Shown in pieces: positions 37,501-48,615 of a DNA stretch of 64,000 nucleotides; the first letter of the stretch is position 1; each line of letters begins with the position of its first letter. The notes beneath the pieces are model-generated. The model saw only the letters and a list, made by a program, of their open reading frames with translations. It was not told where the DNA came from and searched no databases. The DNA comes from Kitasatospora sp. MMS16-BH015 (GTDB taxonomy: Bacteria > Actinomycetota > Actinomycetes > Streptomycetales > Streptomycetaceae): the NCBI RefSeq assembly GCF_002943525.1, contig NZ_CP025394.1, positions 6,773,001-6,837,000 of the forward strand. The letters are read 5' to 3'. A program made the position numbers and the translations under genes.

Positions 37501-40500
37501 CACCGGGTGCTGGCGGTGGTGCGGGGGACGGCGGTCAACCAGGACGGTGCGTCGAACGGCCTGACCGCGCCGAACGGGCCCTCGCAGGAGCGGGTGATCC
37601 GTGCGGCGCTGGCCGCCGCCGAGCTCACCACGGCCGAGGTGGACGTGGTGGAGGCGCATGGCACCGGCACCCGGCTGGGTGATCCGATCGAGGCCCAGGC
37701 GCTGCTGGCCACCTACGGTCAGGACCGCCCGGCCGAACGGCCGCTCTGGCTCGGGTCGTTGAAGTCGAACATCGGGCACAGCCAGGCGGCGGCCGGGGTC
37801 GGCGGGGTGATCAAGATGGTGCAGGCGATGCGGCACGGTGTGCTGCCGCGCACCTTGCACGCGGAGGAGCCGTCGCCGCACGTGGACTGGAACGCCGGGG
37901 CGGTGTCCCTGCTCACCGAGGCGCGCGAGTGGCCGGCGGGCGACGGCCCTCGGCGGGCAGGCGTCTCCTCCTTCGGCATCAGCGGCACCAATGCGCATGT
38001 GATCGTCGAGCAAGCACCCTCGGCTGAGGCCGAGTTGGTGTCAGGGAGGGCGCCGTCGGTGGTGCCGTGGGTGGTGTCGGGGCGTTCGGCGGAGGCGGTG
38101 GCCGCGCAGGCGCGGGCGCTGCTGCCGGTGGCCGAGGGTGCGGCAGACTTGGACGTGGGCTTCTCGCTGGCGACGGGCCGGGCGGCGCTGGAGCACCGTG
38201 CGGTGCTGGTCGGCGGTGATCGGGCCGAGCTGCTGGAGCGGTTGCGGGAGGCGGCCGGCGGCGGGTCGGTGACGGCCGCGGCCCCGGGGGCGCTCGGCTT
38301 CCTGTTCACCGGCCAGGGGGCGCAGCGGGTCGGCATGGGCCTGGAGTTGTGCGCGGAGTTCCCGGTGTTCGCGGCGGCCCTCGATGCCGTGTGCGCCGAG
38401 CTGGACGGGCAGTTGGCGCGCCCGTTGCGGGAGGTTATCACCTCGGGGGAGGGGCTGGATCTGACCGGCTTCGCTCAACCCGCCCTGTTCGCGGTGGAGG
38501 TGGCGCTCTTCCGGCTGCTGGAGTCCTGGGGGGTGCGGCCGGACTACCTGCTGGGACATTCCATCGGTGAGGTGGCCGCCGCGCATGTCGCCGGCGTGCT
38601 GTCGCTGGCGGATGCCGCTGTGCTGGTCGGTGCGCGGGCCCGGTTGATGCAGGCGCTGCCCACCGGTGGGGCGATGGTGGCCGTGCAGGCCTCGGAAGAG
38701 GAGGTGCTGCCGGCGCTGATCGCGGGAGTCTCGGTGGCGGCGGTGAACGGTCCGCAGGCGGTCGTGCTCTCGGGTGACCGGGATGCCGTCATGCAGGTCG
38801 CCGAGCGCTTCGAGGGTCGACGCACCAAGGAGTTGACGGTCAGTCATGCTTTCCACTCCGCGCACATGGACGGGATGCTCGCCGAATTCGGCCGGGCCAT
38901 CGCGGGGTTGGAGTTCCGGCGTCCGTGGATCCCGATCGTCTCGACCCTGACGGGTCGCCTGGCGGACCCCGACCAGCTCCGGTCCGCCGACTACTGGGTG
39001 CGCCAAGTGCGGCTGCCCGTAAGGTTCGCCGACGCCGTGCAGACCCTGTCCGAGCAGGGGGTGACGGTGCTGCTGGAGCTCGGCCCCGACGCGGTGCTCG
39101 CCGGGTTGGCGCAGGAGGTGCTGGACGGATCGGACACGGCGGCCGTGGCCCTGCTCCGCCGGGACCGGGCGGAGGTGGTGACGGCCGTCGGTGCGGTGGC
39201 CCAACTGCACGCGCGGGGCGTACCGGTGGACTGGGCGGCGTACTTCGCCGGCACCGGAGCTCGGCGGATCGAGCTGCCCACCTACGCCTTCCAGCGGCGG
39301 CGGTACTGGCTGGCCTCGACCGGGGGCGGCGGGGCGGGTGCCGACGCCGCCGAGCTGGGGCTGCGGCCGACCGGGCATCCGCTGCTGGGGGCCGGGGTGG
39401 TGGTCGCGGGGCTGGACGAGGTCCTGTTCACCAGCCGGCTCTCGGCGACGCGGCACCCCTGGCTGGCGGACCGGGCCGTGCTCGGAGCGGTGGTGGTGCC
39501 GGTCTCGGCACTGGTCGAGCTCGCGCTGCGGGCCGGGGCGGAGGTCGGCAGTACGACGCTGGAGGAGCTGAGCCTGCGGGCGCCGCTCGTCCTGCCGGAG
39601 ACCGGCGGGGTGCAGCTCCAGCTCAAGGTCGGCGCGACGGATCCGGCCGGCCGGCGGCGCCTCCTCCTGCACTCCCGTCCGGACGAGCACGCCGCGTGGA
39701 CTCTGCACGCGGAGGGGTGGCTGAGCGACGGCGCGGCGATCGGCGGCGAGGCGGCGGCCGGGGCGGCGACCCCGCTCGTCCTGCCGGAGGAGTACCAGGT
39801 GGACGGCGCGCGGTACGGCCTGCACCCGGAGCTGTGGGAGGCTGCGCTGTCGGGCCTGGTCACGCCGGGGCCGGCGGCCGGTGCCACCTCGGTGCCGGCG
39901 GAGTGGCGTGGCGTCCGCCTGTACGTCCCCGGGGGCACGGCCACCGAAGCGCGGTCGGTCCGGGTCGGCCCCTCGGCAGTCGCCGTGCAACTCCTCGACG
40001 AGAGCGGCCGGGTGATCGCCGAGGTGGAGTCGGTCGAGTACCGGGAGCTGGCCGACAGCGTGTTCCTGCCGGGGCCCGAGCCGCTGCTGCGGGTCGACTG
40101 GACGCCGACCCTGCTCCCGCCGCCCGCCACCCCGATCGGCTGGGGTCGGCTGGCCGGTGCTCCCGCGCAGCTCGGGGAGGAGTACGCCGACCTCGCGGCG
40201 GTGGCTGCCGCGGTGGCGGGCGGTCGGCGGGTGGACGCGGTGCTGGTGGCGCCCGAGCGCTGCCCGGGCGACGTGCTCGGGACGGCGCACCGGGCGACTG
40301 CGGCGGCCCTGGCGCTGGTGCAGCAGTGGCTGGCGGAGGAGCGGCTGGCCGGGACGCGGCTGGTGCTGGTCACGGAGGGGGCGGTGGCCGTCGGCGTCGA
40401 GGAGTCGGTGGATCCCGGCCTGGCCGCCCTCTGGGGGCTGCTGCGGTCGGCGCAGTCGGAGGCGCCTGGGCGGATCCTGCTGGTCGATGCGGCGGACGCG

Positions 40501-42006
40501 GCCGGGCTCGACCCGGCGGTGCTCTCGGCCGTGGTGGCCTCGGGCGAGGAGCAGGTGGCGTTCCGGGCCGGTGCGGTGCACCTGCCCCGGCTGGAGCGGT
40601 TGGCGGGCGGCCCGGGCGAGCGGCTGGCGGGTCTCGCCGAGGGCACCGTGCTGATCACCGGCGGCACCGGGATGCTCGGCGCGCTGTTCGCCCGGCACCT
40701 GGTCACCCGGCACGGTGCCCGGCACCTGCTGCTGGCCGGCCGTCGGGGTGAAGAGGCCCCCGGAGCAGCGGAGTTGGCCGCCGAGCTGGCCGGGCTCGGC
40801 GCGGTGAGCGTCACGTTCGCCCGGTGCGAGGTGGCGAGCCGGGCCGCGCTCGCGGAGCTGCTGGCCGGGATCCCGGCCGAGCGCCCGCTGGCCGCGGTGG
40901 TGCATGCGGCCGGCAGCCTGGACAACGCGCTGGTCGCCGGGCTCTCGCCCGACCGGCTGGCGGCCGTGCTGCGGACCAAGGCCGATGCGGCCTGGCACCT
41001 GCACGAGCTGACCCAGGGTCTTGACCTTGCCGCCTTCGTGCTGTTCTCCTCGGCAGCCGGGGTGCTCGGCAGCCCGGGGCAGGCCAACTACGCGGCGGCG
41101 AACGCCTTCCTGGACGGGCTCGCCCAGCACCGCCGGGCCCTCGGCCTGCCGGCCACCTCGCTCGGCTGGGGCCTCTGGGCCGCAGCGGCCTCCGGGCCGG
41201 CCGGCGGCGGCCTCCGAGCGGGCCTGAACGCGGGGCTCGGCGCGGCCGACCGGCTGCGGGTGGCCCGGGAGGGGTTCGGCGAGGTCACGCCCGAGCGGGG
41301 TACGGCCTGGTTCGACGCCGCCCTCGGGCTGGAGAGTGCGGCGGTGCTGGCCGTGCCGCTCGATGCGACGGCGCTCGCCGAGCGGACGGGCGAGGAGCTC
41401 AGCCCGCTGCTGCGCGGCCTGGTGGCGGGCCGCGCGCGGCGGACGGCCGGTGCGGCCCCGGCCGAGTCGTTGGCCGCCCGGCTGGCCGGGCTCGGCGAGG
41501 CGGAGCGGGCCGAGGCCGTGCTGGCCGTGGTCCGTGGGGTGGTGGCCACCGTGCTCGGGCACGCCGGGGCCGGTGCGGTCGGGGCCGACCGCTCGTTCCA
41601 GGAGCTCGGGTTCGACTCGCTGACCGGTGTGGACCTGCGCAACCGGCTCAATGCGGCCACCGGCATCCGGCTGCCCGCCACCGTGGTCTTCGACCACCCG
41701 AGCCCGGCCGCGCTGACCGAGCACCTGCTGCGGCTGCTGGCCGAGCAGGCCGGCAGGGCCGAGCGGCAGCCGGTGCTCGCCGAACTGGACGACCTGGAGG
41801 CCGCGTTGGCCACTGCCGCGCCGGCGGCGGTGGACCGGTCGGCCGTGCTCGCCCGGCTGCGGACCATCCTGTCGCGGCTCACCGAGTCGGGCTCGGCCGA
41901 GGATCCGGCGGCCACCGGCCCCGACTTCGCGAGCCGGCTCGAAGGAGCAACGGCGGACGACATCTTCGCCCTGATCGACACCGAGTTCGGTCACTCCGCG
42001 GGCTGA
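31549..42006 (+). CDS. Type I modular polyketide synthase: modules 3-4
   Basis: A 3,485-residue protein from a GTG at 31549, 88 bp after the previous PKS gene, so one operon. It opens with a coiled-coil docking segment ([18 protein letters not shown]). Order by residue: KS3 34-459, AT3 553-900, DH3 902-1195, KR3 1361-1541, ACP3 1636-1714; KS4 1730-2157, AT4 2250-2589, DH4 2598-2844, KR4 3033-3211, ACP4 3321-3398. KS cysteines are Cys206 and Cys1902, and both ATs carry HAFH (malonyl). DH3 is intact (His946), but in DH4 the catalytic His is Arg2642 and the second motif reads LHPELWEA instead of LHPxLLDA, so it should be dead. KR4 has LDN in place of LDD. The C-terminus ([15 protein letters not shown]) is a docking segment. 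Confidence 0.97.
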   Translation: MADEAQLREYLKRAITDAREARRRLREVEDREHEPIAIVGMACRYPGGVRSPEDLWRLVETGTDAVGGFPENRGWDLEGLYDPDPDRVGHSYTHSGGFLHEADGFDAEFFGMSPREALAADPQQRLLLETAWETFESAGLDPDALRGSRTGVYTGLMYGEYGSRPGLPSDGFEGYLFSGSAGSIAAGRLSYTYGLEGPAVSVDTACSSSLVALHLAAQALRRGECDLALAGGVTVMSTPVAFLEFSRLRGLSADGRCKSFSASADGTGWSEGVGLLLVERLSDARRNGHRVLAVVRGTAVNQDGASNGLTAPNGPSQERVIRAALAAAELTTAEVDVVEAHGTGTRLGDPIEAQALLATYGQDRPAERPLWLGSLKSNIGHSQAAAGVGGVIKMVQAMRHGVLPRTLHAEEPSPHVDWESGAVALLTEQRAWPETGAPRRAGVSSFGFGGTNAHVIVEQAPPTEAELEAGNAPSVVPWVVSGRSAEAVAAQARALLPVAEGASVLDMGFSLATGRAAMEHRAVLVGEDREQLLCRLREVADGGPATPTAGGGLGFLFTGQGAQRVGMGLELCGEFPVFAAAFDAVCAELDGQLARPLREVIASGEGLEQTGYAQPALFAVEVALFRLVESWGVRPDYLLGHSIGEVAAAHVAGVLSLADAAVLVGARARLMQALPAGGVMVAVQASEDEVLPALIAGVSVAAVNGPQAVVLSGDRDAVMQVAEQFATKGRRTKELAVSHAFHSVHMDGMLAEFGRAIAGLEFGRPRIPIVSTLTGRLADPDQLRSADYWVRQVRLPVRFFDAVRTLSDQGVRTFLELGPDAVAAGMAAVAVEDSADTLSTPALRVGHPEVATLVGAVARLHARGVPVDWAAYFAGTGARRIELPTYAFQHRSFWLTPTAEAGDMMAFGLTPTGHPLLGAVVEPAGDTGLLFSTRLSTRTHPWLGEHVVLGSVVVPGSVFVELLSGVGEWVGCGVVEELVLGAPLVLGVRGGVSVQVVVGAVGVGGSRGVEVFARSEGGGAWVLHASGVVGVGGSVGSVDVGGVGVWPPVGAVEVDLGGVYGRLAEGGYGYGPAFRGLSRVWRGSGEVFAEVVLPEGVRGEAGRYVLHPALLDAALHALLPGVADEVGQTGFPFAWSGVRVAATGASTLRVKLRSLGADTVSLAAFDGSGAPVVEVDSLLLRPLSAEALRAADRGAVDGLFGIHWIDQPAPDSGPEAASWVVLGAGASVAELGGLLVGGVVPSVVVVPLVSGGVVGEVTLNVLELVQGWLAEARWEGSRLVLVGDGADLGLAAVWGLVRSAQTEHPGRFVLVDAGGADGYEALLGAVLASGESEVRVRDGVVSVPRLVRAEVDSVAGGPGWGSGWVLVTGASGVLGGVLARHLVVGHGVRRLLLVSRRGGGAPGAAELGAELAGLGAEVVWAACDVADREALRSVLAEYAVSAVVHTAGVVDDGLVSALTGERLAAVLRPKAVAAWNLHELTRGSELSAFVLYSSVAGLLGTGGQANYAAGNAHLDALARHRRALGLPGVSLAWGLWEETSALSGGLAEIDRKRMTRLGLRPLSTGDALALFDAALSTDEPVLALTGVDTAALRAPGAEVPPMLRGLVPAARRRVVDHGAASGLAEQLAALSPAGRKQALLDLVRGEVAAVLGHADRSAVVAERAFQEMGFDSLTAVELRNRINAATGLKLPATLTFDHPSPAALVAHLEAALTSTPVSGHRIEARGVADEPIAIVGMACRYPGGVRSPEDLWRLVETGTDAVGGFPDNRGWDLEGLYDPDPERVGHSYTRSGGFLHEADGFDAEFFGMSPREALATDPQQRLLLETAWEAVESAGLDPTGLRGSRTGVYAGVMYHDYGSSAQHVPDELEGYLAGGNAGSVASGRVSYTLGLEGPAVTVDTACSSSLVALHLAAQALRQGECDLALAGGVTVMSSPQAFVEFSRQRGLSADGRCRSFSAQADGTGWSEGVGLLLVERLSDAQRLGHRVLAVVRGTAVNQDGASNGLTAPNGPSQERVIRAALAAAELTTAEVDVVEAHGTGTRLGDPIEAQALLATYGQDRPAERPLWLGSLKSNIGHSQAAAGVGGVIKMVQAMRHGVLPRTLHAEEPSPHVDWNAGAVSLLTEAREWPAGDGPRRAGVSSFGISGTNAHVIVEQAPSAEAELVSGRAPSVVPWVVSGRSAEAVAAQARALLPVAEGAADLDVGFSLATGRAALEHRAVLVGGDRAELLERLREAAGGGSVTAAAPGALGFLFTGQGAQRVGMGLELCAEFPVFAAALDAVCAELDGQLARPLREVITSGEGLDLTGFAQPALFAVEVALFRLLESWGVRPDYLLGHSIGEVAAAHVAGVLSLADAAVLVGARARLMQALPTGGAMVAVQASEEEVLPALIAGVSVAAVNGPQAVVLSGDRDAVMQVAERFEGRRTKELTVSHAFHSAHMDGMLAEFGRAIAGLEFRRPWIPIVSTLTGRLADPDQLRSADYWVRQVRLPVRFADAVQTLSEQGVTVLLELGPDAVLAGLAQEVLDGSDTAAVALLRRDRAEVVTAVGAVAQLHARGVPVDWAAYFAGTGARRIELPTYAFQRRRYWLASTGGGGAGADAAELGLRPTGHPLLGAGVVVAGLDEVLFTSRLSATRHPWLADRAVLGAVVVPVSALVELALRAGAEVGSTTLEELSLRAPLVLPETGGVQLQLKVGATDPAGRRRLLLHSRPDEHAAWTLHAEGWLSDGAAIGGEAAAGAATPLVLPEEYQVDGARYGLHPELWEAALSGLVTPGPAAGATSVPAEWRGVRLYVPGGTATEARSVRVGPSAVAVQLLDESGRVIAEVESVEYRELADSVFLPGPEPLLRVDWTPTLLPPPATPIGWGRLAGAPAQLGEEYADLAAVAAAVAGGRRVDAVLVAPERCPGDVLGTAHRATAAALALVQQWLAEERLAGTRLVLVTEGAVAVGVEESVDPGLAALWGLLRSAQSEAPGRILLVDAADAAGLDPAVLSAVVASGEEQVAFRAGAVHLPRLERLAGGPGERLAGLAEGTVLITGGTGMLGALFARHLVTRHGARHLLLAGRRGEEAPGAAELAAELAGLGAVSVTFARCEVASRAALAELLAGIPAERPLAAVVHAAGSLDNALVAGLSPDRLAAVLRTKADAAWHLHELTQGLDLAAFVLFSSAAGVLGSPGQANYAAANAFLDGLAQHRRALGLPATSLGWGLWAAAASGPAGGGLRAGLNAGLGAADRLRVAREGFGEVTPERGTAWFDAALGLESAAVLAVPLDATALAERTGEELSPLLRGLVAGRARRTAGAAPAESLAARLAGLGEAERAEAVLAVVRGVVATVLGHAGAGAVGADRSFQELGFDSLTGVDLRNRLNAATGIRLPATVVFDHPSPAALTEHLLRLLAEQAGRAERQPVLAELDDLEAALATAAPAAVDRSAVLARLRTILSRLTESGSAEDPAATGPDFASRLEGATADDIFALIDTEFGHSAG
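34372..34897 (+). repeat. Duplicated DH block, copy B (partner 28992-29517)
   Basis: Module 3 partner of the G/T-rich DH block of module 2; the alignment offset of 5,380 is constant over its length. Confidence 0.8.
35203..36158 (+). repeat. Duplicated KR block, copy B (partner 29835-30790)
   Basis: Module 3 partner of the KR block of module 2; constant offset 5,368, with one divergent patch near 35480-35585. Confidence 0.8.
36736..41740 (+). other. PKS module 4: KS-AT(malonyl)-DH(inactive)-KR-ACP
   Basis: KS Cys1902; AT with GHSIG and HAFH. The DH is shortened and has lost both catalytic residues (Arg at the His position in [22 protein letters not shown] for LHPxLLDA). KR with GGTGMLG, NYAAAN and an atypical LDN triplet. 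ACP with LGFDSL. Predicted outcome: a hydroxyl, stereochemistry uncertain. Confidence 0.87.
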
Positions 42007-42027
42007 CCGCCCCGATCAACCGCCCCG

Positions 42028-42066
42028 CCCTGTCGGACTGCCCTGTCGGACTGCCCGGTCGGACGG
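42028..42066 (+). repeat. Three tandem 13-bp repeats in the PKS intergenic gap
   Basis: CCCTGTCGGACTG at 42028-42040 is repeated exactly at 42041-42053 and with two changes at 42054-42066, filling half of the 83-bp gap before the third PKS gene. No function is evident. Confidence 0.7.
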
Positions 42067-42078
42067 GCCCTGGAAGAA

Positions 42079-42114
42079 GCGGAACCACCATGTCGAGCGG
42101 AACCCCCATGTCGA
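42079..42114 (+). repeat. 18-bp tandem duplication containing the PKS start codon
   Basis: GCGGAACCACCATGTCGA (42079-42096) is repeated with one mismatch at 42097-42114. The duplication gives the third PKS gene two in-frame ATG starts, 42090 and 42108, each behind the same GCGGAAC leader. Confidence 0.75.
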
Positions 42115-45100
42115 ACGAAGAGAAGCTGGTCGAGTACCTGAAGCGGGTGACCGCCGACCTCCAGCGGGCCCGCAGCCGGGTCGCGGATCTGGAGGCCGGG
42201 CGGGAGGAGCCGGTGGCGATCGTCGGGATGGCCTGCCGCTACCCGGGCGCCGCCTCGGCGGCGGAGCTCTGGGAGCTGGTGCTGGCCGAGGGCGACGCGA
42301 TCACCGACTTCCCGACCGACCGGGGCTGGGACCTGGCCGGGCTGTACGACCCGGACCCGGCCAAGCCCGGCAAGACCTACATCAAGCAGGGCGGGTTCCT
42401 GGCCGGGGCCGGCGAGTTCGACGCCGCCTTCTTCGGCATCTCGCCGCGCGAGGCGCTGGCCATGGACCCGCAGCAGCGGGTGCTGCTCGAGACGGCCTGG
42501 GAGGCGCTGGAACAGGCCGGGATCGACCCGGCCGCGCTCAAGGGCACCGACACCGGGGTCTTCGCCGGGCTGGTCGAGCAGAGCTACCTCGATCTGGACA
42601 GCCCGCCGGAGTTCGAGGGCTACCAGATGACCAGCAAGCTCAGCAGCATGGCGAGCGGCCGGATCTCGTACACCCTCGGCCTGGAGGGCCCGTCGGTCTC
42701 GGTGGACACGGCCTGCTCCTCCTCGCTGGTCGCCCTGCACCTGGCCGTCCAGTCGCTGCGCTCGGGCGAGTCCTCGCTGGCGCTGGCCGGGGCCAGTTAC
42801 GTCTCGGCCCACCCCGGCGGCTACCTGGACGGCGCCCGGCAGCGGGCACTCGCCCCGGACGGCCGGTGCAAGCCCTTCGCGGCGGCGGCGGACGGCATCG
42901 GCTGGTCCGAGGGGGTCGGCGTGCTGGTGGTGGAGAAGCTGGCCGACGCGCGGCGCAACGGCCACCGGGTGCTGGCGCTGGTGCGGGGGACGGCGGTCAA
43001 CCAGGACGGTGCCTCGAACGGCCTGACCGCGCCGAACGGGCCCTCGCAGGAGCGGGTGATCCGCGCGGCGCTGGCCGCCGCCAAGCTCACCACGGCCGAT
43101 GTGGACGTGGTGGAGGCGCACGGCACCGGCACCCGGCTGGGTGACCCGATCGAGGCCCAGGCGCTGCTGGCCACCTACGGCCAGGGGCGGCCTGCGGGCC
43201 GGCCGGTCTGGGTGGGCTCGGTGAAGTCGAACATCGGCCACGCGCAGGCGGCGGCCGGGGTCGGCGGGGTGATCAAGATGATCCAGGCGATGCACCACGG
43301 GGTGCTGCCCCGGATGATCAACCTGGACGAGCCCAGCCCGCTGGTCGACTGGTCGGCCGGTGACCTCCGGCTGCTGACCGAGGCCCGTCCCTGGCCCGAG
43401 ACCGGCGCCCCGCGCCGGGCGGCGGTCTCCGCCTTCGGCGCCAGCGGCACCAACGCCCACGTCATCCTGGAGCAGCCGCCTGCGGAGGAGCTCGAAGAGG
43501 CGGTGCCGGGAGGGGAGTTGCTGCCGTTCCTGCTCTCCGGCCGGACGGAGCCGGCGCTCCGGGCCCAGGCCGGGCGGCTCGCGGCCTTCCTCGACCGCAC
43601 CCCCGGCGCCCGCCCGGCCGATCTGGCGCTGTCGCTCGCCACGACCCGGACGGCGCTGGAGCACCGGGCCGTGCTGACCGCCCGGGACACGGCGGGCCTG
43701 CGCGAGCTGCTGGCCGGGCTGGCCGAGGGCGCGCCCGAGGCCGGGGTGGTGCAGGGCCGGGCCGGGGAGGTGGGCCGCACGGTCTTCGTCTTCCCCGGGC
43801 AGGGCAGCCAGTGGCCCGCGATGGCCGAACGGCTGCTGGACGAGTCACCGGTGTTCGCGGCGTGGATCGCCGAGTGCGAGCGGGCGTTGAGCCCCTACCT
43901 GGACTGGTCGCCGACCGAGGTGCTGCGGCGGCGCGAGGGCGCGCCCTCGATCGAGCGGCTCGACGTCGTCCAGCCGGTGCTGTTCGCCGTGATGGTCGCG
44001 CTCGCCGAGCTCTGGCGCGCCCACGGAGTGGAGCCGGCCGCCGTGGTCGGCCACTCGCAGGGCGAGGTGGCCGCCGCCTGCGTGGCCGGCGCGCTCTCGC
44101 TGGAGGACGCCGCCCGGGTGGTCACCCAGCGCAGCCGGCTGGCCCTCTCGCTCCAGGGCACGGGCGGGATGGGCGCGGTCGCGCTGCCCCGGGCCGAGGT
44201 CGAGCGGCGGCTGGAGCGGTGGGGCGGCGAGCTCTCCGTCGCCGTGGTCAACGGCCCGAGCTCGGTGCTGGTCGCGGGTGACCGCGAGCTGCTCGGGGAG
44301 TTCCTCGAGGAGTGCAAGGCGGACGGCGCCCGGATCCGCCGTTTCGACACCGACTTCGCCTCGCACTCCCCCCAAGTGGAGCCCGTCCGGGACGAGCTGC
44401 TCGCGGCGCTGGCCCCGATCCGTCCGCAGGCTGGGGCCGTCCCCTTCTTCTCCACCGTCACCTGCGACTGGGTGGCCGGGGACGCGCTCGACCCGGCGTA
44501 CTGGTACTCCAACCTGCGCCGGCCGGTCGAGTTCGAGCAGGCGATCCGCGCGCTGGCCGAGCAGGGCCACCGGGTCTTCGTGGAGATCAGCCCGCACCCG
44601 GTGCTCTCCTCGGCGCTCCAGGAGATCGCCGAGGAGGCCGTGGTCACCGGCACCCTGCGGCGGGAGGAGGGCGGCCTCGACCGCTTCCTCGCCTCGCTCG
44701 GCGAGCTGCACGTCCGGGGGGTGGCGATCGACTGGGCCGCGCCTTTCGCCGGGCTGGATGCCCGGCGGACCGAACTGCCCACCTACGCCTTCCAGCACGA
44801 GCGGTACTGGTTCGCGCCCGGCTCGGCCACCGTGGACGCCGCCGGGCTCGGCCTCGACCCGACCGGGCACCCGCTGCTCGGTGCCGCCGTACCGCTGGCC
44901 GGGTCCGAGGAGCTGCTCTTCACCACCCGGCTCGCCGCCCACACCCACCCCTGGCTGGGGGCTGCCGCCGAGGTCCCGTCCGCGGTACTGGTGGAGCTGG
45001 CGCTGCGGGCGGGTGACGAGTGCGGCAGCACCGTCCTGGACGCCCTGACCGTGCACCGCCCGCTGCGCCTGCGGCCGGCCGGCGGCCTGCAGCTCCAGCT

Positions 45101-48100
45101 CAAGGCCGGTGCCCCGGCCCCGGACGGCCGCCGCGCACTCACCGTCCACGCCCGCCCCGACCAGGGCGAGGGCAGCTGGACCGAACACGCCCGGGGCACC
45201 CTCGCGGTCCGCGGCCCCGGCGCCCCCTTCGAGCTGACCGACTGGCCACCCACGGGGGCCGAACCGGTCGAGCCGGCCGACCCCGGGCCCGGGGTGACCG
45301 CGTTGTGGCGCCGGGGCGAGGAGCTGTACGCCGAGCTGGAGCTGCCCGAGCAACTCCGGGCGGAGGCAGCCGGGTTCGGGCTGCACCCGGTGCTGCTGGA
45401 CGCGGCCCTGCGCGCCGTGCAGGCGGCCGCCCCCGTCGACGGTACGCTCCACGCGGGCACGCCCGTCGGGGGTTCGCTCGACGCGGGCTCGCCCATCGAC
45501 GGTTCGCTCCATTCGGGCTCGCCTGTCGGCAGCTCCCGCTCAGGCGGCTCGGCGCTCGGCGCCGCCCTGGCCTGGGGCCGGACCCGGCTGTACGCCACCG
45601 GGGCCACCGCGTTGCGCGCCCGCAGCACCACCGCCCCGGACGGGAGCCGCACGCTCCACCTGGCCGACCGGAGCGGTCGGCCGGTGGCCGCCGTCGACGG
45701 ACTGCGGCTCCGCACGGGCGGACCCGCGGCGCCGGCCGCCCGCGACGACGTCTTCCAGACCGCCTGGGAGCCGATCGCGCTGGACGCCCCGATCGAGCAG
45801 CCCCGGCTGGCCGAGCTCACCTCGGCGGCCGAGCTGGCCTCGCTCGCGGCGGCAGTCCGCGGCGGCGAGCGGCTCGACGCCGTGGTGGTCCGCTACCAGA
45901 CCGACCCGGGTGCGGAGGTGGTCGAGTCCGCGCACCGAGGCGCCCGGCGCCTCCTGGCGATCCTCCAAGCCTGGCTCGCCGGGGAGGAGTTGGCCGACAC
46001 CGAGTTGCTTGTCGCCACCCGGGGCGCCGTCGGCGAGAACGTCAACGACCCGGCCGCTGCCACCGTCTGGGGGCTGCTGCGCTCGGCGCAGTCCGAGCAG
46101 CCCGGGCGGGTGGTCCTGGTCGACCTCGACCCGGTGGGGGCGGGGCCCGATCAGGAGCGCGCCGCGCTCGCTTCGGTGGTGGGAGCCGGGGAGCCGCAGG
46201 TCGTGCTGCGCGGCGGCGGGGCCTTCCGGCCCCGGCTGCGGCGGGCTCCGGCGGTCGGGGCCGGAAGGCCGTCCGGGGAGTGGCGGACGGACGGGACGGT
46301 GCTGATCACCGGTGGTACCGGTACGCTCGGCGGGCTGTTCGCCCGGCACCTGGTGGTCGAGCACGGGGTGCGGCATCTGCTGCTCACCAGCCGCCGGGGC
46401 GAACGGGCGCCCGGTGCGGCCGAGTTGACGGCCGAACTGGCCGAGTTGGGCGCCGAGGTGACGGTGGCGGCCTGCGACACCGCCGACCGGACGGCGCTGG
46501 CCGCGCTGCTCGAGGGCATCCCGGCCGACCGGCCGCTGACCGGGGTGGTGCACGCGGCCGGTGTCTCCGACGACGGGCTGATCGACCGCCTGACGCCGGA
46601 GCGGCTGAGCGCGGTGCTGCGCCCCAAGGTGGACGCCGCCTGGCACCTGCACGAGCTGACCCGGCACCTCGACCTCTCCGCCTTCGTGCTGTTCTCCTCA
46701 CTGGCCGGGGTGATCGGTGGCGCCGGGCAGTCCAACTACGCCGCGGCCAACACCTTCCTGGACGCGCTGGCCGAGCACCGGGCCGGTCTCGGGCTGCCCG
46801 CCACCTCGGTCTCCTGGGGTCTGTGGGCACAGACCGGCAGCATGGGCGAGCACCTCGACCAGGCCGACCTGGACCGCATCGCCCGGGCCGGGTACCCGCC
46901 GATCGCCTCCGCGCAGGGCCCGGCGATGCTCGACCTGGCCCTCGGCCTGGACCGGGCGCACGCGGTGGCCGCCCCGCTGGACCTCGCGGCGCTGCGCGAG
47001 CAGCCCCGCCCGGCCCCGGCGGTACTGGCCGGCCTGGTCCGGCGGCCGGCCAGGCCGACGGCCCGGAACGAGGCGGGCGGCCCGGCCGTCGCCGTGGACC
47101 TGGCCGGGCTGACCGAGGCCGAGCAGCACCAGCGGCTGGTCGCGCTGCTGCGGGCCGAGGCGGGCGCGGTGCTCGGCCACCCCGCGCCGGACACCCTGGA
47201 TCCGGACCAGCCGTTCGGCGAGCTCGGCTTCGATTCGCTGACGGCCGTCGAACTCCGCAACCGGATCGCCCAGTTGACCGGTCTGCGGCTGCCCACCACG
47301 CTGGTCTTCGACCACCCCACGCTGAACGGCCTGGCCGAGCACCTGCGGCCCGAACTGGTGGGCTCCGCACCGGTGGTGGAGCAGGGAGCGCCGCTGCCGG
47401 ACTTCCGGGCCGAGCTCCGGCTGGCCGAGGACATCCGGCCAGCCGCCGAGGTGCTGCGCACCGTCGAGGACCCGGCCGAGGTGCTGCTCACCGGGGCCAC
47501 CGGCTTCCTCGGGGCCTTCCTGCTCCGTGACCTGCTGCGCACCACCCGGGCCCGGGTGCACTGCCTGGTGCGCGGTGCGGACCGGGCCGAGGCGACGGCC
47601 CGGCTCCGGGCGAGCCTGGCCTGGTACCGGCTGGCCGAGGAGGTGGACTTCGGCCGGGTGGAGGTGCTGGTCGGCGACCTCGGCCTGCCCGGACTGGGCC
47701 TGGACCCGGCGGAGTTCGACGCGCTCGCCCGGAGCGTGGACGCGGTCTACCACCCGGGGGCGACGGTCAACTGGGTGCAGCCGTACGCGATGCTCAAGCC
47801 CGCCAACGTGCTCGGCACCGAGGAGATCCTGCGGCTGGCGGCCCGGCACCGCACGGTGCCGGTGCACCACGTCTCCACCCTCGGCGTCTTCGTCGGCCGG
47901 GAGAGCGCCGGCGCCCCGCTTCGGGTGGGCGACCCGACCGGCCCGGGCGAGACGCTGCCGACGGGGTACACCCAGAGCAAGTGGGTGGCCGAGGAGCTCA
48001 TCGGCCTCGCGCGCGAGCGCGGCCTGCCGGTCTCGGTCTACCGGGTCGACCTGATCGCGGGCGATCAGCGCCACGGCGCCTGCCAGACCAGGGACTTCGT

Positions 48101-48575
48101 CTGGCTCAGCCTCAAGGGCCTGCTCCAGGCCCGGGCCGTCCCGGCCGGCCTGGCGGTCGACTTCCACCTGACGCCGGTGGACTACGCCAGCGCCGCGATC
48201 CTGACCGTCTCCCGCAATCCGGAGGCCGCCGGCGGCACCTTCCACGTCTGCAACAACAGCGGGCTGGGCTTCACCGCGATGGCGGACCGGCTGCGGGCCT
48301 TCGGCTACCGGCTGGACGAGCTGGACTGGGACACCTGGCGCGAGCGGGTCCTCGCCGACCCGGAAAACGCGATGGTCCCGCTGTTCGACGCCTTCGAGTA
48401 CATGGCGGCGAGCCCGGAGACCTTCTACCCGGCGATCGACGACACCGAGACCAGGAAGGCACTGGTCGGCAGCGGGGTCGAGTGCCCGGAGGCGGGGGTC
48501 GAACTCTTCGACCGGCACGTCCGGTTCTTCACCGAGGCGGGGTACTTCCCGCCGGCCGGGCCGTCGGAGGGCTGA
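42090..48575 (+). CDS. Type I modular polyketide synthase: module 5 and terminal thioester reductase
   Basis: A 2,161-residue protein; start 42090 (GGAAGAAG upstream) or 42108, because the start region is duplicated. It opens with a docking helix ([16 protein letters not shown]). Order by residue: KS 40-464 (Cys209), AT 563-908, DH 916-1224, KR 1401-1581, ACP 1676-1752, TR 1791-2151. The AT has GHSQG and FASH, the methylmalonyl-type signature rather than the HAFH of all the other modules. The DH has lost its whole HxxxGxxxxP motif ([14 protein letters not shown]) and contains a 4 x 30-bp minisatellite, so it is inactive. KR: GGTGTLG, SDD, NYAAAN. The C-terminal domain is an SDR-type thioester reductase ([16 protein letters not shown]), which releases the chain as an aldehyde for the aminotransferase. 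No thioesterase domain is present. Confidence 0.97.
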   Translation: MSSGTPMSNEEKLVEYLKRVTADLQRARSRVADLEAGREEPVAIVGMACRYPGAASAAELWELVLAEGDAITDFPTDRGWDLAGLYDPDPAKPGKTYIKQGGFLAGAGEFDAAFFGISPREALAMDPQQRVLLETAWEALEQAGIDPAALKGTDTGVFAGLVEQSYLDLDSPPEFEGYQMTSKLSSMASGRISYTLGLEGPSVSVDTACSSSLVALHLAVQSLRSGESSLALAGASYVSAHPGGYLDGARQRALAPDGRCKPFAAAADGIGWSEGVGVLVVEKLADARRNGHRVLALVRGTAVNQDGASNGLTAPNGPSQERVIRAALAAAKLTTADVDVVEAHGTGTRLGDPIEAQALLATYGQGRPAGRPVWVGSVKSNIGHAQAAAGVGGVIKMIQAMHHGVLPRMINLDEPSPLVDWSAGDLRLLTEARPWPETGAPRRAAVSAFGASGTNAHVILEQPPAEELEEAVPGGELLPFLLSGRTEPALRAQAGRLAAFLDRTPGARPADLALSLATTRTALEHRAVLTARDTAGLRELLAGLAEGAPEAGVVQGRAGEVGRTVFVFPGQGSQWPAMAERLLDESPVFAAWIAECERALSPYLDWSPTEVLRRREGAPSIERLDVVQPVLFAVMVALAELWRAHGVEPAAVVGHSQGEVAAACVAGALSLEDAARVVTQRSRLALSLQGTGGMGAVALPRAEVERRLERWGGELSVAVVNGPSSVLVAGDRELLGEFLEECKADGARIRRFDTDFASHSPQVEPVRDELLAALAPIRPQAGAVPFFSTVTCDWVAGDALDPAYWYSNLRRPVEFEQAIRALAEQGHRVFVEISPHPVLSSALQEIAEEAVVTGTLRREEGGLDRFLASLGELHVRGVAIDWAAPFAGLDARRTELPTYAFQHERYWFAPGSATVDAAGLGLDPTGHPLLGAAVPLAGSEELLFTTRLAAHTHPWLGAAAEVPSAVLVELALRAGDECGSTVLDALTVHRPLRLRPAGGLQLQLKAGAPAPDGRRALTVHARPDQGEGSWTEHARGTLAVRGPGAPFELTDWPPTGAEPVEPADPGPGVTALWRRGEELYAELELPEQLRAEAAGFGLHPVLLDAALRAVQAAAPVDGTLHAGTPVGGSLDAGSPIDGSLHSGSPVGSSRSGGSALGAALAWGRTRLYATGATALRARSTTAPDGSRTLHLADRSGRPVAAVDGLRLRTGGPAAPAARDDVFQTAWEPIALDAPIEQPRLAELTSAAELASLAAAVRGGERLDAVVVRYQTDPGAEVVESAHRGARRLLAILQAWLAGEELADTELLVATRGAVGENVNDPAAATVWGLLRSAQSEQPGRVVLVDLDPVGAGPDQERAALASVVGAGEPQVVLRGGGAFRPRLRRAPAVGAGRPSGEWRTDGTVLITGGTGTLGGLFARHLVVEHGVRHLLLTSRRGERAPGAAELTAELAELGAEVTVAACDTADRTALAALLEGIPADRPLTGVVHAAGVSDDGLIDRLTPERLSAVLRPKVDAAWHLHELTRHLDLSAFVLFSSLAGVIGGAGQSNYAAANTFLDALAEHRAGLGLPATSVSWGLWAQTGSMGEHLDQADLDRIARAGYPPIASAQGPAMLDLALGLDRAHAVAAPLDLAALREQPRPAPAVLAGLVRRPARPTARNEAGGPAVAVDLAGLTEAEQHQRLVALLRAEAGAVLGHPAPDTLDPDQPFGELGFDSLTAVELRNRIAQLTGLRLPTTLVFDHPTLNGLAEHLRPELVGSAPVVEQGAPLPDFRAELRLAEDIRPAAEVLRTVEDPAEVLLTGATGFLGAFLLRDLLRTTRARVHCLVRGADRAEATARLRASLAWYRLAEEVDFGRVEVLVGDLGLPGLGLDPAEFDALARSVDAVYHPGATVNWVQPYAMLKPANVLGTEEILRLAARHRTVPVHHVSTLGVFVGRESAGAPLRVGDPTGPGETLPTGYTQSKWVAEELIGLARERGLPVSVYRVDLIAGDQRHGACQTRDFVWLSLKGLLQARAVPAGLAVDFHLTPVDYASAAILTVSRNPEAAGGTFHVCNNSGLGFTAMADRLRAFGYRLDELDWDTWRERVLADPENAMVPLFDAFEYMAASPETFYPAIDDTETRKALVGSGVECPEAGVELFDRHVRFFTEAGYFPPAGPSEG
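42204..48540 (+). other. PKS module 5: KS-AT(methylmalonyl-type)-DH(inactive)-KR-ACP-TR
   Basis: Only this module departs from malonyl: GHSQG in the AT near 44046 and FASH at 44355-44366. The DH lacks its catalytic His motif, so KR leaves a hydroxyl. The reductase (47460-48540) has the NAD(P)-binding GATGFLG and a Tyr-x3-Lys pair in YTQSK. Predicted release: a 2-alkyl-3,5-dihydroxy trienal. Confidence 0.9.
45432..45551 (+). repeat. In-frame 4 x 30-bp minisatellite in the inactive DH
   Basis: Four consecutive 30-bp units in frame, encoding [30 protein letters not shown] and [10 protein letters not shown]. They lie inside the DH region of module 5, which is already catalytically dead, and look like slippage expansion in a relaxed, linker-like segment. 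Confidence 0.85.
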
Positions 48576-48580
48576 GCCGA

Positions 48581-48610
48581 ACGGGGGAGGGGCGGCCGCC
48601 CCTCCCCCGT
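48581..48610. terminator. Terminator at the end of the PKS operon
   Basis: A perfect 15-bp palindrome (ACGGGGGAGGGGCGG and its complement) between the converging PKS stop (48575) and the HxlR-family stop (48616). Confidence 0.75.
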
Positions 48611-48615
48611 CCGCG

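Noticed and set aside
42028-42114. Short tandem repeats considered as a CRISPR or attachment site
   Set aside because: Units of 13 and 18 bp without spacers; no cas, integrase or tRNA gene nearby.
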